From Hyphomicrobiales bacterium (GTDB lineage Bacteria > Pseudomonadota > Alphaproteobacteria > Rhizobiales > Beijerinckiaceae): a stretch of DNA of 51,049 bases. Positions 26,005-34,548 of this stretch are shown here, in pieces. Location: contig JAIXSR010000029.1 of assembly GCA_027484605.1 (NCBI GenBank), forward strand, positions 1-51,049, read 5' to 3'. Position 1 is the stretch's first letter, and the number at the start of each line of letters is the position of its first letter. The notes under the pieces are model-generated. The model did not search any database. It worked only from the letters and a program-made list of their open reading frames with translations, and was not told the DNA's origin. The translations under genes and the position numbers were made by a program.

Positions 26005-27396
26005 TCAGTAGCGGTAGGTTTCCGGCTTGAACGGGCCGGCTTCCGGCACGCCGATATAGCTGGCCTGCTTGTCCGACAGCTTGGTCAGCTTGGCGCCGAC
26101 CTTCTCGAGATGCAGCGCCGCGACCTTCTCGTCGAGATGCTTCGGCAGCGTGTAGACCTTGTTCTCGTACTTGGCGTGGTGGTTCCAGAGTTCGATCTGG
26201 GCCAGCGTCTGGTTCGAGAACGAGCAGGACATCACGAAGCTCGGATGGCCGGTGGCATTGCCGAGATTCACGAGGCGGCCTTCCGAGAGCAGGATGATGC
26301 GCTTGCCATCGGGGAACTCGACCTCGTCCACCTGCGGCTTCACATTGTCCCACTTGAAGTTCTTCAGGGAGGAAACCTGGATCTCCGAGTCGAAATGGCC
26401 GATGTTGCAGACGATGGCGCGATGCTTCATCGCCCGCATGTGGTCGACGGTGATGACATCCACGTTGCCGGTGGCGGTCACGAAGATGTCGGCGCGCGGC
26501 GCGGCATCGTCCATCGTCGTCACTTCATAGCCTTCCATCGCCGCCTGCAGGGCGCAGATCGGGTCGATTTCCGACACAAGAACGCGGCAGCCGGCCTGGC
26601 GCAGCGAGGCGGCCGAGCCCTTGCCCACATCGCCATAGCCGGCGACCATGGCGACCTTGCCGGCCATCATCACGTCCGTGCCACGGCGCAGCGCGTCGAC
26701 GAGGCTCTCGCGGCAGCCATAGAGATTGTCGAATTTCGACTTCGTCACCGAATCGTTCACGTTGATCGCCGGGAAGGGCAGGCGGCCGGCCTTGGCCAGC
26801 TCGTACAGGCGGTGCACGCCGGTGGTCGTCTCTTCCGAGACGCCCTTGATGGCATCGCGCACGCGGGTGAACCAGCCCGGATTTTCCTTGAGGATCCGCT
26901 TGATCAGCGCGAAGAAGATCGTCTCTTCCTCGTTGCCCGGCTTGTCCAGGAAAGCGGTCTTGCCGGCTTCCGCCTCGGCGCCGAGGATGATCAGCATGGT
27001 CAGGTCGCCGCCATCGTCGAGGATCATGTTCGGCGTGCCGCCATCACCCCACTGGGCGGTGAGGTAGACATAGTCCCAGTATTCTTCGAGCGTCTCGCCC
27101 TTGATGGCGAAGACCGGCGTGCCGCTGGCCGCGATGGCGGCAGCGGCATGGTCCTGTGTCGAGTAGATGTTGCAGGACGACCAGCGCACATCCGCGCCGA
27201 GATGCTTCAGCGTCTCGATCAGCACGGCAGTCTGGATCGTCATGTGGAGGCAGCCGGCGACGCGGGCGCCCTTCAGCGGCTGCTGGCCCTTGTATTCGGC
27301 GCGAACCGCCATGAGACCCGGCATTTCGGTCTCGGCCATGTCGATTTCCTTGCGACCCCAGGCGGCAAGGCCGATATCCTTCACGATGTAATCCAT
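26005..27396 (-). CDS. ahcY: S-adenosylhomocysteine hydrolase
   Basis: Cleaves SAH to homocysteine and adenosine, relieving product inhibition of SAM-dependent methyltransferases. It has 463 residues. The NAD-binding motif [15 protein letters not shown] lies at about 251-265, the catalytic region [21 protein letters not shown] is intact, and the C-terminal KPETYRY is the family's conserved end. The start context is GAGGGTTCC-ATG. It has its own promoter and an inverted-repeat operator, and ends at two hairpins, so it is probably monocistronic. Confidence 0.99.
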   Translation of the reverse strand: MDYIVKDIGLAAWGRKEIDMAETEMPGLMAVRAEYKGQQPLKGARVAGCLHMTIQTAVLIETLKHLGADVRWSSCNIYSTQDHAAAAIAASGTPVFAIKGETLEEYWDYVYLTAQWGDGGTPNMILDDGGDLTMLIILGAEAEAGKTAFLDKPGNEEETIFFALIKRILKENPGWFTRVRDAIKGVSEETTTGVHRLYELAKAGRLPFPAINVNDSVTKSKFDNLYGCRESLVDALRRGTDVMMAGKVAMVAGYGDVGKGSAASLRQAGCRVLVSEIDPICALQAAMEGYEVTTMDDAAPRADIFVTATGNVDVITVDHMRAMKHRAIVCNIGHFDSEIQVSSLKNFKWDNVKPQVDEVEFPDGKRIILLSEGRLVNLGNATGHPSFVMSCSFSNQTLAQIELWNHHAKYENKVYTLPKHLDEKVAALHLEKVGAKLTKLSDKQASYIGVPEAGPFKPETYRY

Positions 27397-27479
27397 GGAA
27401 CCCTCGATGATGGTCGCGCTGACCCTGCAGCGCGGACAATGTCTTGCCCGGAAGCGAACCGCTCGGCAGGCACGACGGC

Positions 27480-27508
27480 GCTATAGCAGAACCGGCAAGG
27501 GCCCGCAA
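27480..27508 (-). promoter_or_regulatory. Sigma-70-type promoter of ahcY
   Basis: Minus strand: -35 TTGCGG (27503-27508), a 17-bp spacer and -10 TATAGC (27480-27485), about 85 bp before the ATG. The inverted repeat at 27513-27534 lies immediately upstream of the -35. Confidence 0.65.
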
Positions 27509-27512
27509 TAAA

Positions 27513-27534
27513 GATATAAAGATTTCTTTATGTC
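27513..27534. promoter_or_regulatory. Inverted-repeat operator at ahcY, SahR-like
   Basis: A perfect inverted repeat ATAAAGA-TT-TCTTTAT (27516-27531) with near-symmetric flanks GAT/GTC, in AT-rich DNA just upstream of the -35. ArsR-family SahR repressors control ahcY and methionine genes in many proteobacteria through AT-rich palindromes of this kind. The sahR gene itself is not in the window. Confidence 0.6.
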
Positions 27535-27631
27535 GAATGCGAGGGTCGTACGACGCGGCCGGAAAGTCTGGCTCGGGCAGCCGGAACCCGCCTGCAAGGC
27601 AGGTCGGATGAGGCCGTCAAGCCGGTCGGGA

Positions 27632-27943
27632 TTATTCGTCTTCGCCGAAGCGGTTGGCGAGAAGCGCCTGGAGCGCGTCCAGCGCCTCGCTGGCCTGGAC
27701 ACCGCGGGCCGCCACGGAAACCGTGGTGCCCTGTGCGGCGGCCAGGGTCAGCAGGCCCATGATCGACGTGCCGCCGACAGTCTCGCCACAGCGTGTCACC
27801 TGCACCTCGGCATCGAAGGCCTCGCAGCATTGCACGAACTTGGCGGAGGCGCGGGCATGCAGCCCCTTGCGGTTGATGATCGGGAATTCCCGTACCAGGG
27901 CGCCGTCAAGAACCGGAGGCGGGGGGCAGGGCTGTTCCATCAT
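27632..27943 (-). CDS. ptsH: HPr-type phosphocarrier of a regulatory PTS
   Basis: A 103-residue HPr. The phosphorylatable His is H29 in INRKGLHARASAKFV and the regulatory Ser is S60 in GGTSIMGLLTLAA; the 31-residue spacing matches His15/Ser46 of canonical HPr. The N-terminus has a short Pro-rich extension (EQPCPPPPVLDG). It lies 6 bp downstream of the EIIA gene, below hprK, which encodes the kinase for the Ser site. No EII permease is nearby, so phosphoryl groups probably serve regulation and not sugar import. Confidence 0.95.
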   Translation of the reverse strand: MMEQPCPPPPVLDGALVREFPIINRKGLHARASAKFVQCCEAFDAEVQVTRCGETVGGTSIMGLLTLAAAQGTTVSVAARGVQASEALDALQALLANRFGEDE

Positions 27944-27949
27944 CGTGTC

Positions 27950-28351
27950 TCACCGGCCGGCCAGGATATGGCTGGCCACATTGATATATTTCCGCCCTGC
28001 ATCCTGCGCCTGAACCACGGCCTCGGCGAGCGGGCTGCTCTCGCGGACCTTGGCCAGCTTGACCAGCATCGGCAGGTTGATCCCGGCAATGACCTCGACA
28101 TGCGTGCCGTTCATCGCCGAGATGGCGAGGTTCGACGGCGTGCCGCCGAACATGTCGGTCAGCACGACGACGCCGTCGCCGCTATCGACATCATGGATGG
28201 CGGCCACAATCTCGCCACGACGGGCATCCATGTCGTCTTCGGGGCCGATGCAGACCACTGCGAGTTGCTGCTGGCGGCCGACCACATGCTCCATGGCGGA
28301 TCGGAATTCTGTCGCGAGCTGCCCGTGGCTGACGAGTACCAGGCCAATCAT
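27950..28351 (-). CDS. PTS EIIA component, mannose/fructose (EIIA-Man) type
   Basis: A 133-residue EIIA domain with active-site His9 in MIGLVLVSHGQLATEF and the family motif VVVLTDMFGGTPSNLA. EIIB, C and D partners are missing, as is usual for the alphaproteobacterial regulatory PTS. The ATG at 28351 has AAGAGGA 10 bp upstream. An in-frame extension reaches 28456 but is not like the family. The 113-bp spacer from hprK could hold an internal promoter; I see no clear -35/-10. Confidence 0.93.
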   Translation of the reverse strand: MIGLVLVSHGQLATEFRSAMEHVVGRQQQLAVVCIGPEDDMDARRGEIVAAIHDVDSGDGVVVLTDMFGGTPSNLAISAMNGTHVEVIAGINLPMLVKLAKVRESSPLAEAVVQAQDAGRKYINVASHILAGR

Positions 28352-28464
28352 GAAGAGATAAGGTCCTCTTTCCGCCCGGAAGGGCAGGTCGCGCATTTTG
28401 TCCAGCCGCGCGCCTTTGGCAAGCGAAACCAGCATTTTGCTGCCAGTTTTTCGCAAATGCGAGA

Positions 28465-28923
28465 TTAGGGCGCCAGCCAGCTGAAAACAAGATCCGCCTT
28501 GGCCGGGAGATCGCGGTCTGCGGGCAGGACAAGCCGGCGGATCGGAACCCCGAGAAGGAGGAGGCGACCGGCCTCCGCTGGCGGCAGCCTTTCCGGCCCG
28601 GGCTCGAGCGTCACCACGGCCGAGATGACGGCTTCCTCCGCGATTTCCCGCGAGAGAATGCCGGTGCCGCGCGCCTCGATCAGCCCCCGGATCCGGGCAT
28701 GGCCCCGCCCGATCACGCGCCCGCCGGCGAGATGGATGATCACCCGGTCATCGCCGACAAGGCGGGCATGCTGCCCGCTCGCCCTGGCCCGCGCCAGCAG
28801 GGCCAGCGCGAGCGCGGACTTGCCCTGCCCGGATGCTCCCATGATCAGGACGCCCTGTTCGCCGAGCACCACGCATGTGGCATGCAGCGTCTCGGCCGGC
28901 AGGGTCTCGGCCGGCAGGGTCAT
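28465..28923 (-). CDS. hprK: HPr kinase/phosphorylase, short alphaproteobacterial form
   Basis: A 152-residue catalytic domain only, without the N-terminal domain of Firmicutes HprK (about 310 residues). The P-loop is GASGQGKS (29-36) and the HprK signature IRGLIEARGTGIL lies at about 78-90. It should phosphorylate Ser60 of the HPr encoded two genes downstream. The start overlaps the chvG stop (ATGA), so it is coupled to the two-component system. Codons 2-11 are an exact 15-bp duplication (TLPAE twice). Confidence 0.93.
   Translation of the reverse strand: MTLPAETLPAETLHATCVVLGEQGVLIMGASGQGKSALALALLARARASGQHARLVGDDRVIIHLAGGRVIGRGHARIRGLIEARGTGILSREIAEEAVISAVVTLEPGPERLPPAEAGRLLLLGVPIRRLVLPADRDLPAKADLVFSWLAP
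28891..28920 (-). repeat. Two 15-bp tandem repeats at the hprK 5' end
   Basis: The unit CTCGGCCGGCAGGGT (plus strand) occurs at 28891-28905 and 28906-28920, exactly repeated. It encodes residues 2-11 of HprK (TLPAE x2). Confidence 0.9.
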
Positions 28924-30722
28924 GGGCTCGGGCCGGTCATCGGCAGCGAGACGATGAAGCGCGCGCCCGCCCGCTCGCCCGAGGCTGCGAGGATGTTCTC
29001 GGCCCGGATCGTGCCGCCATGCGCCTCGACGATCTGCTTGGAAATGGCGAGGCCGAGGCCGGAATTCTGGCCGAAGCCATGGTCGGGCCGGTCCGTGTAG
29101 AACCGCTCGAAGATGCGCTCGAGCGCATGATCGGGAATGCCGGGGCCGTCATCCTCGATCCGGATCTCGGCGCGCATGCCAGCCGGCATCGCCGTGACGC
29201 GCACCGTCCCGCCTTCCGGCGAGAAGGATTGGGCATTGTCGATCAGGTTGTTGAAGACCTGGACGATGCGGCTGTCATGGCCACGCACGAGCATCGGCCG
29301 GCTCTTCGGGCCGGCGGCGGGCAGGATGACCTCGACACGAGCCTCGCCCGGCTTGAGCACGTCGTTCTTCATGCCTGCCACGGTGCCCAGCAGGGCGCCG
29401 AGATCGACGAGATCCGCCTGGGCACGCTGCAATTCGGCATCGAGGCGGGAAGCGTCCGAAATGTCGGTGATCAGCCGGTCGAGGCGCTTCACGTCATGGA
29501 CGATCACCTCCAGCAGCCGGTCCCGGCTTTCCGGGTTGCGCGCGAGCGGCAGGGTTTCCACCGCGCTGCGCAGCGAGGTCAGCGGGTTCTTGAGCTCATG
29601 CGCGACATCCGCTGCAAAGCGCTCGATCGCCTCGATCCGGCTGTAGAGCGAGCCCGTCATGTCGCGCAGCGAGGCCGAGAGCTGCCCGATCTCGTCCGAA
29701 CGCTCGGAGAAATCGGGGATTTCCTCGCGGGCCCGCGTGCCGCGCCGGACCCGGTCCGCCGCCTCCGACAGGCGCCGGACCGGCTCCGCGATCGTGCCGG
29801 CGAGCAACACCGAGAGCACGAGCATCACCCCGGACGCGATCAGGAAGACCAGCACGAAGCCCCAGCGCTCCTCCGCGATGATCCGGTCAACGTCGCCTTC
29901 CTGGGTCGAGAGCAGCAGCGCGCCCTTGATCCGGCTCCCGCGCTGGATCGGGCTGGCCGCATAGACAATGGTCTGCCCGTCGGCCGCGACGCGGACGACA
30001 TTGCCCGAACCGCCCTTCAGCGCGCGCTGGATTTCCGGCAGGCCGGGCGCGGCGGCATTGTCGGGCTGCGAGAGCTCCACCCGGCCGAAACGCTGCTTCA
30101 CCGCATTCCAGCTGCGGGTGAAGAGCGTCCAGTCGGATTCGTCATCCGCAGCCGGGCGCGGGTCGGAGAAGGCGCCGGGGGTATAGAAGGCCTTGGTGTC
30201 GAGCAGCAGCAGGCCATCCTGGTCATAGATCCGGGCCCGTGTGCGCGTGGGCGTGACCAGCCGCTTCAGGATGGGGGCCACCCGCGCCGGGTTGATCGAG
30301 AACTCGAACCAGTCCGGCGCCTGTTCCTCGCGCTGCGGGGTTTCGCTCAGCTGCTGCTGGAGCAGCTTTTCCGGATCGAGCTGGATCGTGTTGTCGCTGG
30401 TCGAGGCGGCACTGGCAATGGCGGCGGAGATGATCTCGGCCTGCAGCGAGAGCGATTGCGACCGGGCATCGATCACCCCGACCCGCGTCTGGTTCAGCCA
30501 GAGGAAGCCGAGGAAGAGTGCCAGAAGCCCGGCAATGTTGAGGAAGGCGATCCGCCGCGTGAGGCTCGACGAGAGCCGGCGCATCAGCCCCATGCGGAAC
30601 CGTGCCGTGAAGCGCAGCAGGCTCGTCCGCAACCCGCGCCGAACCGGCGGCGCCGGGTCAGCCGGCGCCGGGTCAGCCGGCGCCGGGCCGGCAATCCGGC
30701 TGGCTGGGTTTCGGTCGAGCAC
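28920..30722 (-). CDS. chvG: ChvG/ExoS-type sensor histidine kinase
   Basis: A 600-residue membrane kinase. Membrane helices at about 57-76 and 288-310 flank a periplasmic sensor domain of about 210 residues; then come a HAMP domain, phospho-acceptor His375 in DVAHELKNPLTSL, an N-box NLIDNAQSF, G1 DDGPGIP and G2 SGLGLAISKQI. With ChvI it controls acid/envelope-stress, exopolysaccharide and symbiosis or virulence genes in Rhizobiales. The GTG at 30722 has GGGAGGA 6 bp upstream. The N-terminus has a PAPAD repeat. It lies 26 bp after chvI. Confidence 0.94.
   Translation of the reverse strand: MLDRNPASRIAGPAPADPAPADPAPPVRRGLRTSLLRFTARFRMGLMRRLSSSLTRRIAFLNIAGLLALFLGFLWLNQTRVGVIDARSQSLSLQAEIISAAIASAASTSDNTIQLDPEKLLQQQLSETPQREEQAPDWFEFSINPARVAPILKRLVTPTRTRARIYDQDGLLLLDTKAFYTPGAFSDPRPAADDESDWTLFTRSWNAVKQRFGRVELSQPDNAAAPGLPEIQRALKGGSGNVVRVAADGQTIVYAASPIQRGSRIKGALLLSTQEGDVDRIIAEERWGFVLVFLIASGVMLVLSVLLAGTIAEPVRRLSEAADRVRRGTRAREEIPDFSERSDEIGQLSASLRDMTGSLYSRIEAIERFAADVAHELKNPLTSLRSAVETLPLARNPESRDRLLEVIVHDVKRLDRLITDISDASRLDAELQRAQADLVDLGALLGTVAGMKNDVLKPGEARVEVILPAAGPKSRPMLVRGHDSRIVQVFNNLIDNAQSFSPEGGTVRVTAMPAGMRAEIRIEDDGPGIPDHALERIFERFYTDRPDHGFGQNSGLGLAISKQIVEAHGGTIRAENILAASGERAGARFIVSLPMTGPSP
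30648..30686 (-). repeat. About 2.5 copies of a 15-bp tandem repeat at the chvG 5' end
   Basis: The unit GTCAGCCGGCGCCGG (plus strand) occurs at 30657-30671 and 30672-30686, with a partial copy before it. It encodes the PAPAD repeat in the cytoplasmic N-terminus of ChvG. Confidence 0.85.
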
Positions 30723-30748
30723 GCATTCCTCCCGGCGGCCGGCGGACC

Positions 30749-31447
30749 TTAGCCTTCCTTGAAGCGATAGCCGACACCATACAGCGTTTCGATCATTTCG
30801 AAATCGTCGTCCACCTGCTTGAACTTCTTGCGCAGGCGCTTGATGTGGCTGTCGATCGTCCGGTCATCGACATAGACCTGATCGTCATAGGCGGCATCCA
30901 TCAGCGCGTTCCGGCTGCGGACAACACCCGGCCGCTGCGCGAGGGATTGCAGGATCAGGAACTCGGTTACCGTCAGCACGACCTGCTCGCCCTTCCAGGT
31001 GCAGGTATGCCGTTCCGGGTCCATCTTGAGGTTCCCGCGCTCCAGAACCTTGGCATCCGCCTCCTTGCTGGCCGGCAGGTCCTTCGCGCCAGCCCGGCGC
31101 AGGATCGCCTTGACCCGTTCGACGAGCAGACGCTGCGAGAACGGCTTCCGGATGAAATCATCCGCGCCCATCTTCAGGCCGAACAATTCATCGATCTCCT
31201 CGTCCTTCGACGTCAGGAAGATGACCGGCAGGTCCGATTTCTGGCGCAGGCGACGGAGCAGTTCCATGCCGTCCATGCGGGGCATCTTGATATCGAAGAT
31301 GGCGAGGTCAGGCGGGCTCTGCCGCAGCCCGTCCAGTGCCGAGGCACCATCCGTATAGCTCTGGACGCGGAATCCCTCGTTCTCGAGCGCGATCGAGACG
31401 GAAGTCAGAATGTTGCGGTCATCATCGACCAGCGCGATCGTGGGCAT
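30749..31447 (-). CDS. chvI: ChvI-type response regulator (OmpR family)
   Basis: A 232-residue regulator: receiver domain with the acidic pocket (LVDDD), phospho-acceptor D52 in [13 protein letters not shown] and the conserved Lys in FLTSKDE, then a winged-helix DNA-binding domain ([20 protein letters not shown]). It is first in the minus-strand run chvI-chvG-hprK-EIIA-HPr. Divergent from the hugZ-like gene, with a 207-bp spacer between. Confidence 0.97.
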   Translation of the reverse strand: MPTIALVDDDRNILTSVSIALENEGFRVQSYTDGASALDGLRQSPPDLAIFDIKMPRMDGMELLRRLRQKSDLPVIFLTSKDEEIDELFGLKMGADDFIRKPFSQRLLVERVKAILRRAGAKDLPASKEADAKVLERGNLKMDPERHTCTWKGEQVVLTVTEFLILQSLAQRPGVVRSRNALMDAAYDDQVYVDDRTIDSHIKRLRKKFKQVDDDFEMIETLYGVGYRFKEG

Positions 31448-31521
31448 GGGAATTCCTTATCATCGCGGGGCTTTCCGCCCCGTTCCCGGCATCGTCGGGC
31501 GCATCTCTAGAACAAAGACAG

Positions 31522-31534
31522 GCCAAATTGTGGC
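31522..31534. promoter_or_regulatory. Interrupted palindrome in the chvI/hugZ divergent spacer
   Basis: GCCA-AATTG-TGGC in a GC-poorer patch about 75 bp upstream of the chvI start, next to TCTAGA. On the minus strand it reads TGCCACAAT followed by TTGGCC. It could be an operator of the divergent genes; the binding protein is unknown. Confidence 0.25.
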
Positions 31535-31654
31535 ATCGCAGCCGGCCCGGTGCAAATCACGGGATCGGCACCCGGTTTGGCGCTTGAATTCCCGGCCCCG
31601 AGAGGAGACATCTCTCCCTTCCGCGCGTGCGGGGATGCACCCCGGGAGGTCGCC

Positions 31655-31699
31655 ATGTCGAACACATTCATGTCGAACACATCCATGTCGGAAACGCCC
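31655..31699 (+). repeat. Three 15-bp tandem repeats at the hugZ-like 5' end
   Basis: Units ATGTCGAACACATTC, ATGTCGAACACATCC and the diverged ATGTCGGAAACGCCC encode MSNTF-MSNTS-MSETP. Each unit supplies a possible in-frame start. Confidence 0.85.
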
Positions 31700-32494
31700 G
31701 GCAATTCGCCCGATGCGGCCGGTTCCGGCCCCGCGGACGCCGCAGCACCGCCGCGCGATCCGCGGCAGCCGGCAGATTTCGAGCCCCTGGTCCTTGCACG
31801 CGAACTGCTCAGGATGGCGCGGGTCGGCTCGCTCGGCACGGTCGAGGTGGCGAGCGGCTTTCCCATGGTCACCCTGGCCAGCGTGGCGACCGACCATGAT
31901 GGCAGCCCGCTCATCCTGACCTCCCGCCTGTCTCACCACACCCAGAACCTCCTTGCCGATCCGCGCGCCTCGCTGCTGCTGGCCCGGCCCGGCAAGGGCG
32001 ATCCGCTGGCCCATCCGCGGCTGAGCCTGCGGGTCATGGCCGAGCCGGCCCCGGAGCCGCGCGTGCGGCATCGCTTCCTGGCGCGCCATCCCAAGGCGCG
32101 GATCTATGTCGACTTCCCGGATTTCCTGTTCTTCCGGCTGGTGCCGCAGACCATGCATCTGAATGGCGGCTTTGCCCGGGCCTATTCCGGCGATGTCGCG
32201 CCGATCCTTGCCCGCGTGGCGGATGGGGAGGCCTTCGACGCCCTCGAGCGATCGGCCATCGCCCATATGAACGAGGATCACGCGGACGCGCTGCGCCTCT
32301 ATGCCACGCGCCTTTGCGGCATGCCGGAGGGACCCTGGCAGGCTGTCGGGCTCGACCCGGACGGGCTCGACATGATGGCGGGCGAGCGTGTCGCGCGGCT
32401 GGCTTTCGAGCGGCCCGTGCAGGATGGCCCCGGCCTGCGCCAGCAGCTCCGGGAGCTGGCGGAAAGGGCTCGTGCCAGCGGCGAGGACGGCTAG
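31655..32494 (+). CDS. HugZ-family (pyridoxamine-phosphate-oxidase-like + DUF2470) protein
   Basis: A 279-residue protein with a split-barrel FMN/heme-binding domain (GSLGTVEVASGFPMVTLASVATDHDGSPLI, then LSHHTQNLLADPRASLLL) and a C-terminal DUF2470 domain (IAHMNEDHADALRLYA). HugZ members take part in heme use; in Rhizobiales the exact role is unclear. The ATG at 31655 has GGGAGGT 5 bp upstream; the frame is open to 31550 but that part is not conserved-looking. The first 15 codons are a threefold 15-bp repeat, each unit starting with ATG. It lies between chvI and pckA. Confidence 0.88.
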   Translation: MSNTFMSNTSMSETPGNSPDAAGSGPADAAAPPRDPRQPADFEPLVLARELLRMARVGSLGTVEVASGFPMVTLASVATDHDGSPLILTSRLSHHTQNLLADPRASLLLARPGKGDPLAHPRLSLRVMAEPAPEPRVRHRFLARHPKARIYVDFPDFLFFRLVPQTMHLNGGFARAYSGDVAPILARVADGEAFDALERSAIAHMNEDHADALRLYATRLCGMPEGPWQAVGLDPDGLDMMAGERVARLAFERPVQDGPGLRQQLRELAERARASGEDG

Positions 32495-32590
32495 GATTGC
32501 CGCTCTACATCTGCCGACACTGGTATGGTAGTATGGGCGTAAACCTTTTCCGGAAATGTTTGGAACTTTAGCCGAATATCCCATTGCTTG

Positions 32591-32706
32591 GGGGCGGATT
32601 CCTGCTATTCGCCTCCGCCAATCGCTGTCGCGCGGGAGGGGAGACCCGAAGCGGCAGCCGATGGCGGTGCCTTCGGGCCCGCCATCTCCTTTGCCCCCGA
32701 AGGGGC
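32591..32706 (+). other. Structured 5' leader of pckA (three hairpins)
   Basis: Hairpin 1: 32591-32615, 9-bp stem with two G-U pairs. Hairpin 2: 32660-32686, arms GATGGCGG and CCGCCATC enclosing GCC-TTCG-GGC, giving a UUCG-capped stem with one bulged base. Hairpin 3: 32693-32706, GCCCC-CGAA-GGGGC, ending about 8 bp before the ribosome binding site. No U-tract follows hairpins 2 or 3. A palindrome TTTCCGGAAA lies upstream at 32547-32556. The 32495-32728 spacer contains no other gene. Confidence 0.55.
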
Positions 32707-32728
32707 CCATCAGGGAAGGACCGCGCAT

Positions 32729-34339
32729 ATGGAAACCAGAGGCGTCTTCAATAAGGCCTTGGGACCGAACACGTTCGGCTTCGAGGCTCCGGCCCGGTTC
32801 TTCCTCAATTTCGAGGCGCCCGCGCTCTACGAGGAATCGATCCGCCGCAACGAGGCGATGATCACCGCCGGCGGTGCCCTTCTGGCGGAAACCGGGATCC
32901 ATACCGGGCGTTCCCCGAAGGACAAGTTCGTCGTGCGCGATGCCAGCACCGAAAATGCCGTCTGGTGGGACAACAACAACGCGATGAGCCCGGCGCATTT
33001 CGCCACGTTGCTCGCCGATTTCCGTGCCCATGCCAAGGGCAAGGAACTCTTCGCCCAGGATCTTCATGGTGGCGCCGACGGCGCCAACCGCGTCCGCGTG
33101 CGCGTCTTCACCGAATATGCCTGGCACTCGCTCTTCATCCGCAACCTGCTGATCCGTCCCGAATTGCACGAACTCGCGTCCTTCGTGCCGGAAATGACCA
33201 TCGTCGACCTGCCGTCCTTCAAGGCCGATCCCGCGCGCCATGGTTGCCGCACCGGCACCGTGATCGCGGTCGACTTCGCCTCGAAGACCGTGCTGATCGG
33301 CGGCACCTCCTATGCCGGCGAGATGAAGAAGAGCGTCTTCACCTATCTCAACTACGCCCTGCCGGAAGCCGGCGTCATGCCGATGCATTGCTCGGCCAAT
33401 GTCGGCCCGTCCGGTGATTCCGCCGTGTTCTTCGGCCTGTCCGGCACCGGCAAGACCACCCTCTCGGCTGATCCCTCGCGCACGCTGATCGGCGATGACG
33501 AGCATGGCTGGTCGAAAACCGGCATCTTCAATTTCGAGGGCGGCTGCTACGCCAAGACCATCCGCCTCTCGGCCGAGGCCGAGCCGGAAATCTACGCCAC
33601 GACCCAGCGTTTCGGCACCGTGCTCGAGAATGTGGTGATTGATCCCGAGACCCGGATCCCGGATTTCGATGACGGTTCGAAGACCGAGAATACCCGCTGC
33701 GCCTATCCGCTGCATTTCATCCCGAATGCCTCGGAAACCGGCCGTGCCGGCCATCCCAAGAACATCGTGATGCTGACCTGCGATGCCTTCGGCGTGTTGC
33801 CGCCCATCGCCAAGCTCACCCCGGCGGAAGCCATGTATCACTTCCTCTCGGGTTATACGGCGAAGGTTGCCGGCACCGAGAAGGGCGTGACCGAACCGGA
33901 GGCGGTGTTCTCGACTTGCTTCGGCGCCCCCTTCATGCCGCGGCATCCGGCTGTCTATGGCAATCTCCTGCGTGACCTGATCGCCAAGCACCATGTCGAT
34001 TGCTGGCTGGTCAATACCGGCTGGACCGGCGGCAAGCACGGCGTCGGCCGCCGCATGCCGATCCGCGTGACTCGCCGTCTGCTCTCGGCCGCGCTCGATG
34101 GCAGCCTTGCCCGCGCCGATTTCCGCCGCGACCCGTATTTCGGTTTTGCCGTCCCGGCCTCGGTGCCGGGTGTCGAGCCGCATATCCTCTATCCGGTCAA
34201 GACCTGGCAGGACAAGGCGGCCTTCGCCGAGACCGCGAAGAAGCTCGTCGCGATGTTCCAGGAGAACTTCAAGCGCTTCGAGGCGCATGTCGACCAGGAT
34301 GTGAAGAGCGCGGCCCCGAAGAACCAGATGGCGGCGTAA
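32729..34339 (+). CDS. pckA: Phosphoenolpyruvate carboxykinase (ATP)
   Basis: Converts oxaloacetate and ATP to PEP in gluconeogenesis. It has 536 residues. Substrate-binding Arg61 is in [12 protein letters not shown]; the P-loop [11 protein letters not shown] (about 236-246) and metal-binding [18 protein letters not shown] are intact. The ATG at 32729 has AAGGA 8 bp upstream. The frame is open upstream to 32588 but crosses the leader hairpins and is not conserved-looking. It is followed by a terminator. The chvI-pckA neighbourhood is conserved in Rhizobiales. Confidence 0.98.
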   Translation: METRGVFNKALGPNTFGFEAPARFFLNFEAPALYEESIRRNEAMITAGGALLAETGIHTGRSPKDKFVVRDASTENAVWWDNNNAMSPAHFATLLADFRAHAKGKELFAQDLHGGADGANRVRVRVFTEYAWHSLFIRNLLIRPELHELASFVPEMTIVDLPSFKADPARHGCRTGTVIAVDFASKTVLIGGTSYAGEMKKSVFTYLNYALPEAGVMPMHCSANVGPSGDSAVFFGLSGTGKTTLSADPSRTLIGDDEHGWSKTGIFNFEGGCYAKTIRLSAEAEPEIYATTQRFGTVLENVVIDPETRIPDFDDGSKTENTRCAYPLHFIPNASETGRAGHPKNIVMLTCDAFGVLPPIAKLTPAEAMYHFLSGYTAKVAGTEKGVTEPEAVFSTCFGAPFMPRHPAVYGNLLRDLIAKHHVDCWLVNTGWTGGKHGVGRRMPIRVTRRLLSAALDGSLARADFRRDPYFGFAVPASVPGVEPHILYPVKTWQDKAAFAETAKKLVAMFQENFKRFEAHVDQDVKSAAPKNQMAA

Positions 34340-34414
34340 GCAGGACTTGCCCGCCTTTCGATGGCGCGGCAAACGAAGGCACCGGGTTTCCGGCTGCGCT
34401 TCCGGCACAAGGTG

Positions 34415-34444
34415 GCCGCCGGCTTCCGGCGGCTTCTTGCTTTC
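34415..34444 (+). terminator. Rho-independent terminator after pckA
   Basis: An 8-bp GC stem GCCGCCGG/CCGGCGGC (34415-34422, 34426-34433) with a 3-nt loop is followed by TTCTTGCTTTC. Confidence 0.85.
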
Positions 34445-34548
34445 GTAACCATTCCGTCGTTCCGCCGGCGCATCGAGCGGCGGGAAGCGCCGAATTCAAC
34501 GTTTCTTTAGGGCTGCCAGCCCGATTGTTGCCCCGGAGGGCCGATCGG

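Noticed and set aside
27397-27540. SAH or SAM riboswitch in the ahcY leader
   Set aside because: I see no pseudoknot-like arrangement; the promoter and DNA palindrome explain the region better.
27540-27631. Terminator after HPr
   Set aside because: Only a 5-bp stem (CCTGC/GCAGG) without a clear T-run; too weak to call.
28465-28923. hprK as a truncated pseudogene
   Set aside because: About 150 residues is the normal alphaproteobacterial length; P-loop and signature are complete.
31460-34408. 982-codon open frame antisense to hugZ and pckA
   Set aside because: Runs across two real genes and the pckA leader with no recognisable domain; a codon-bias artefact.
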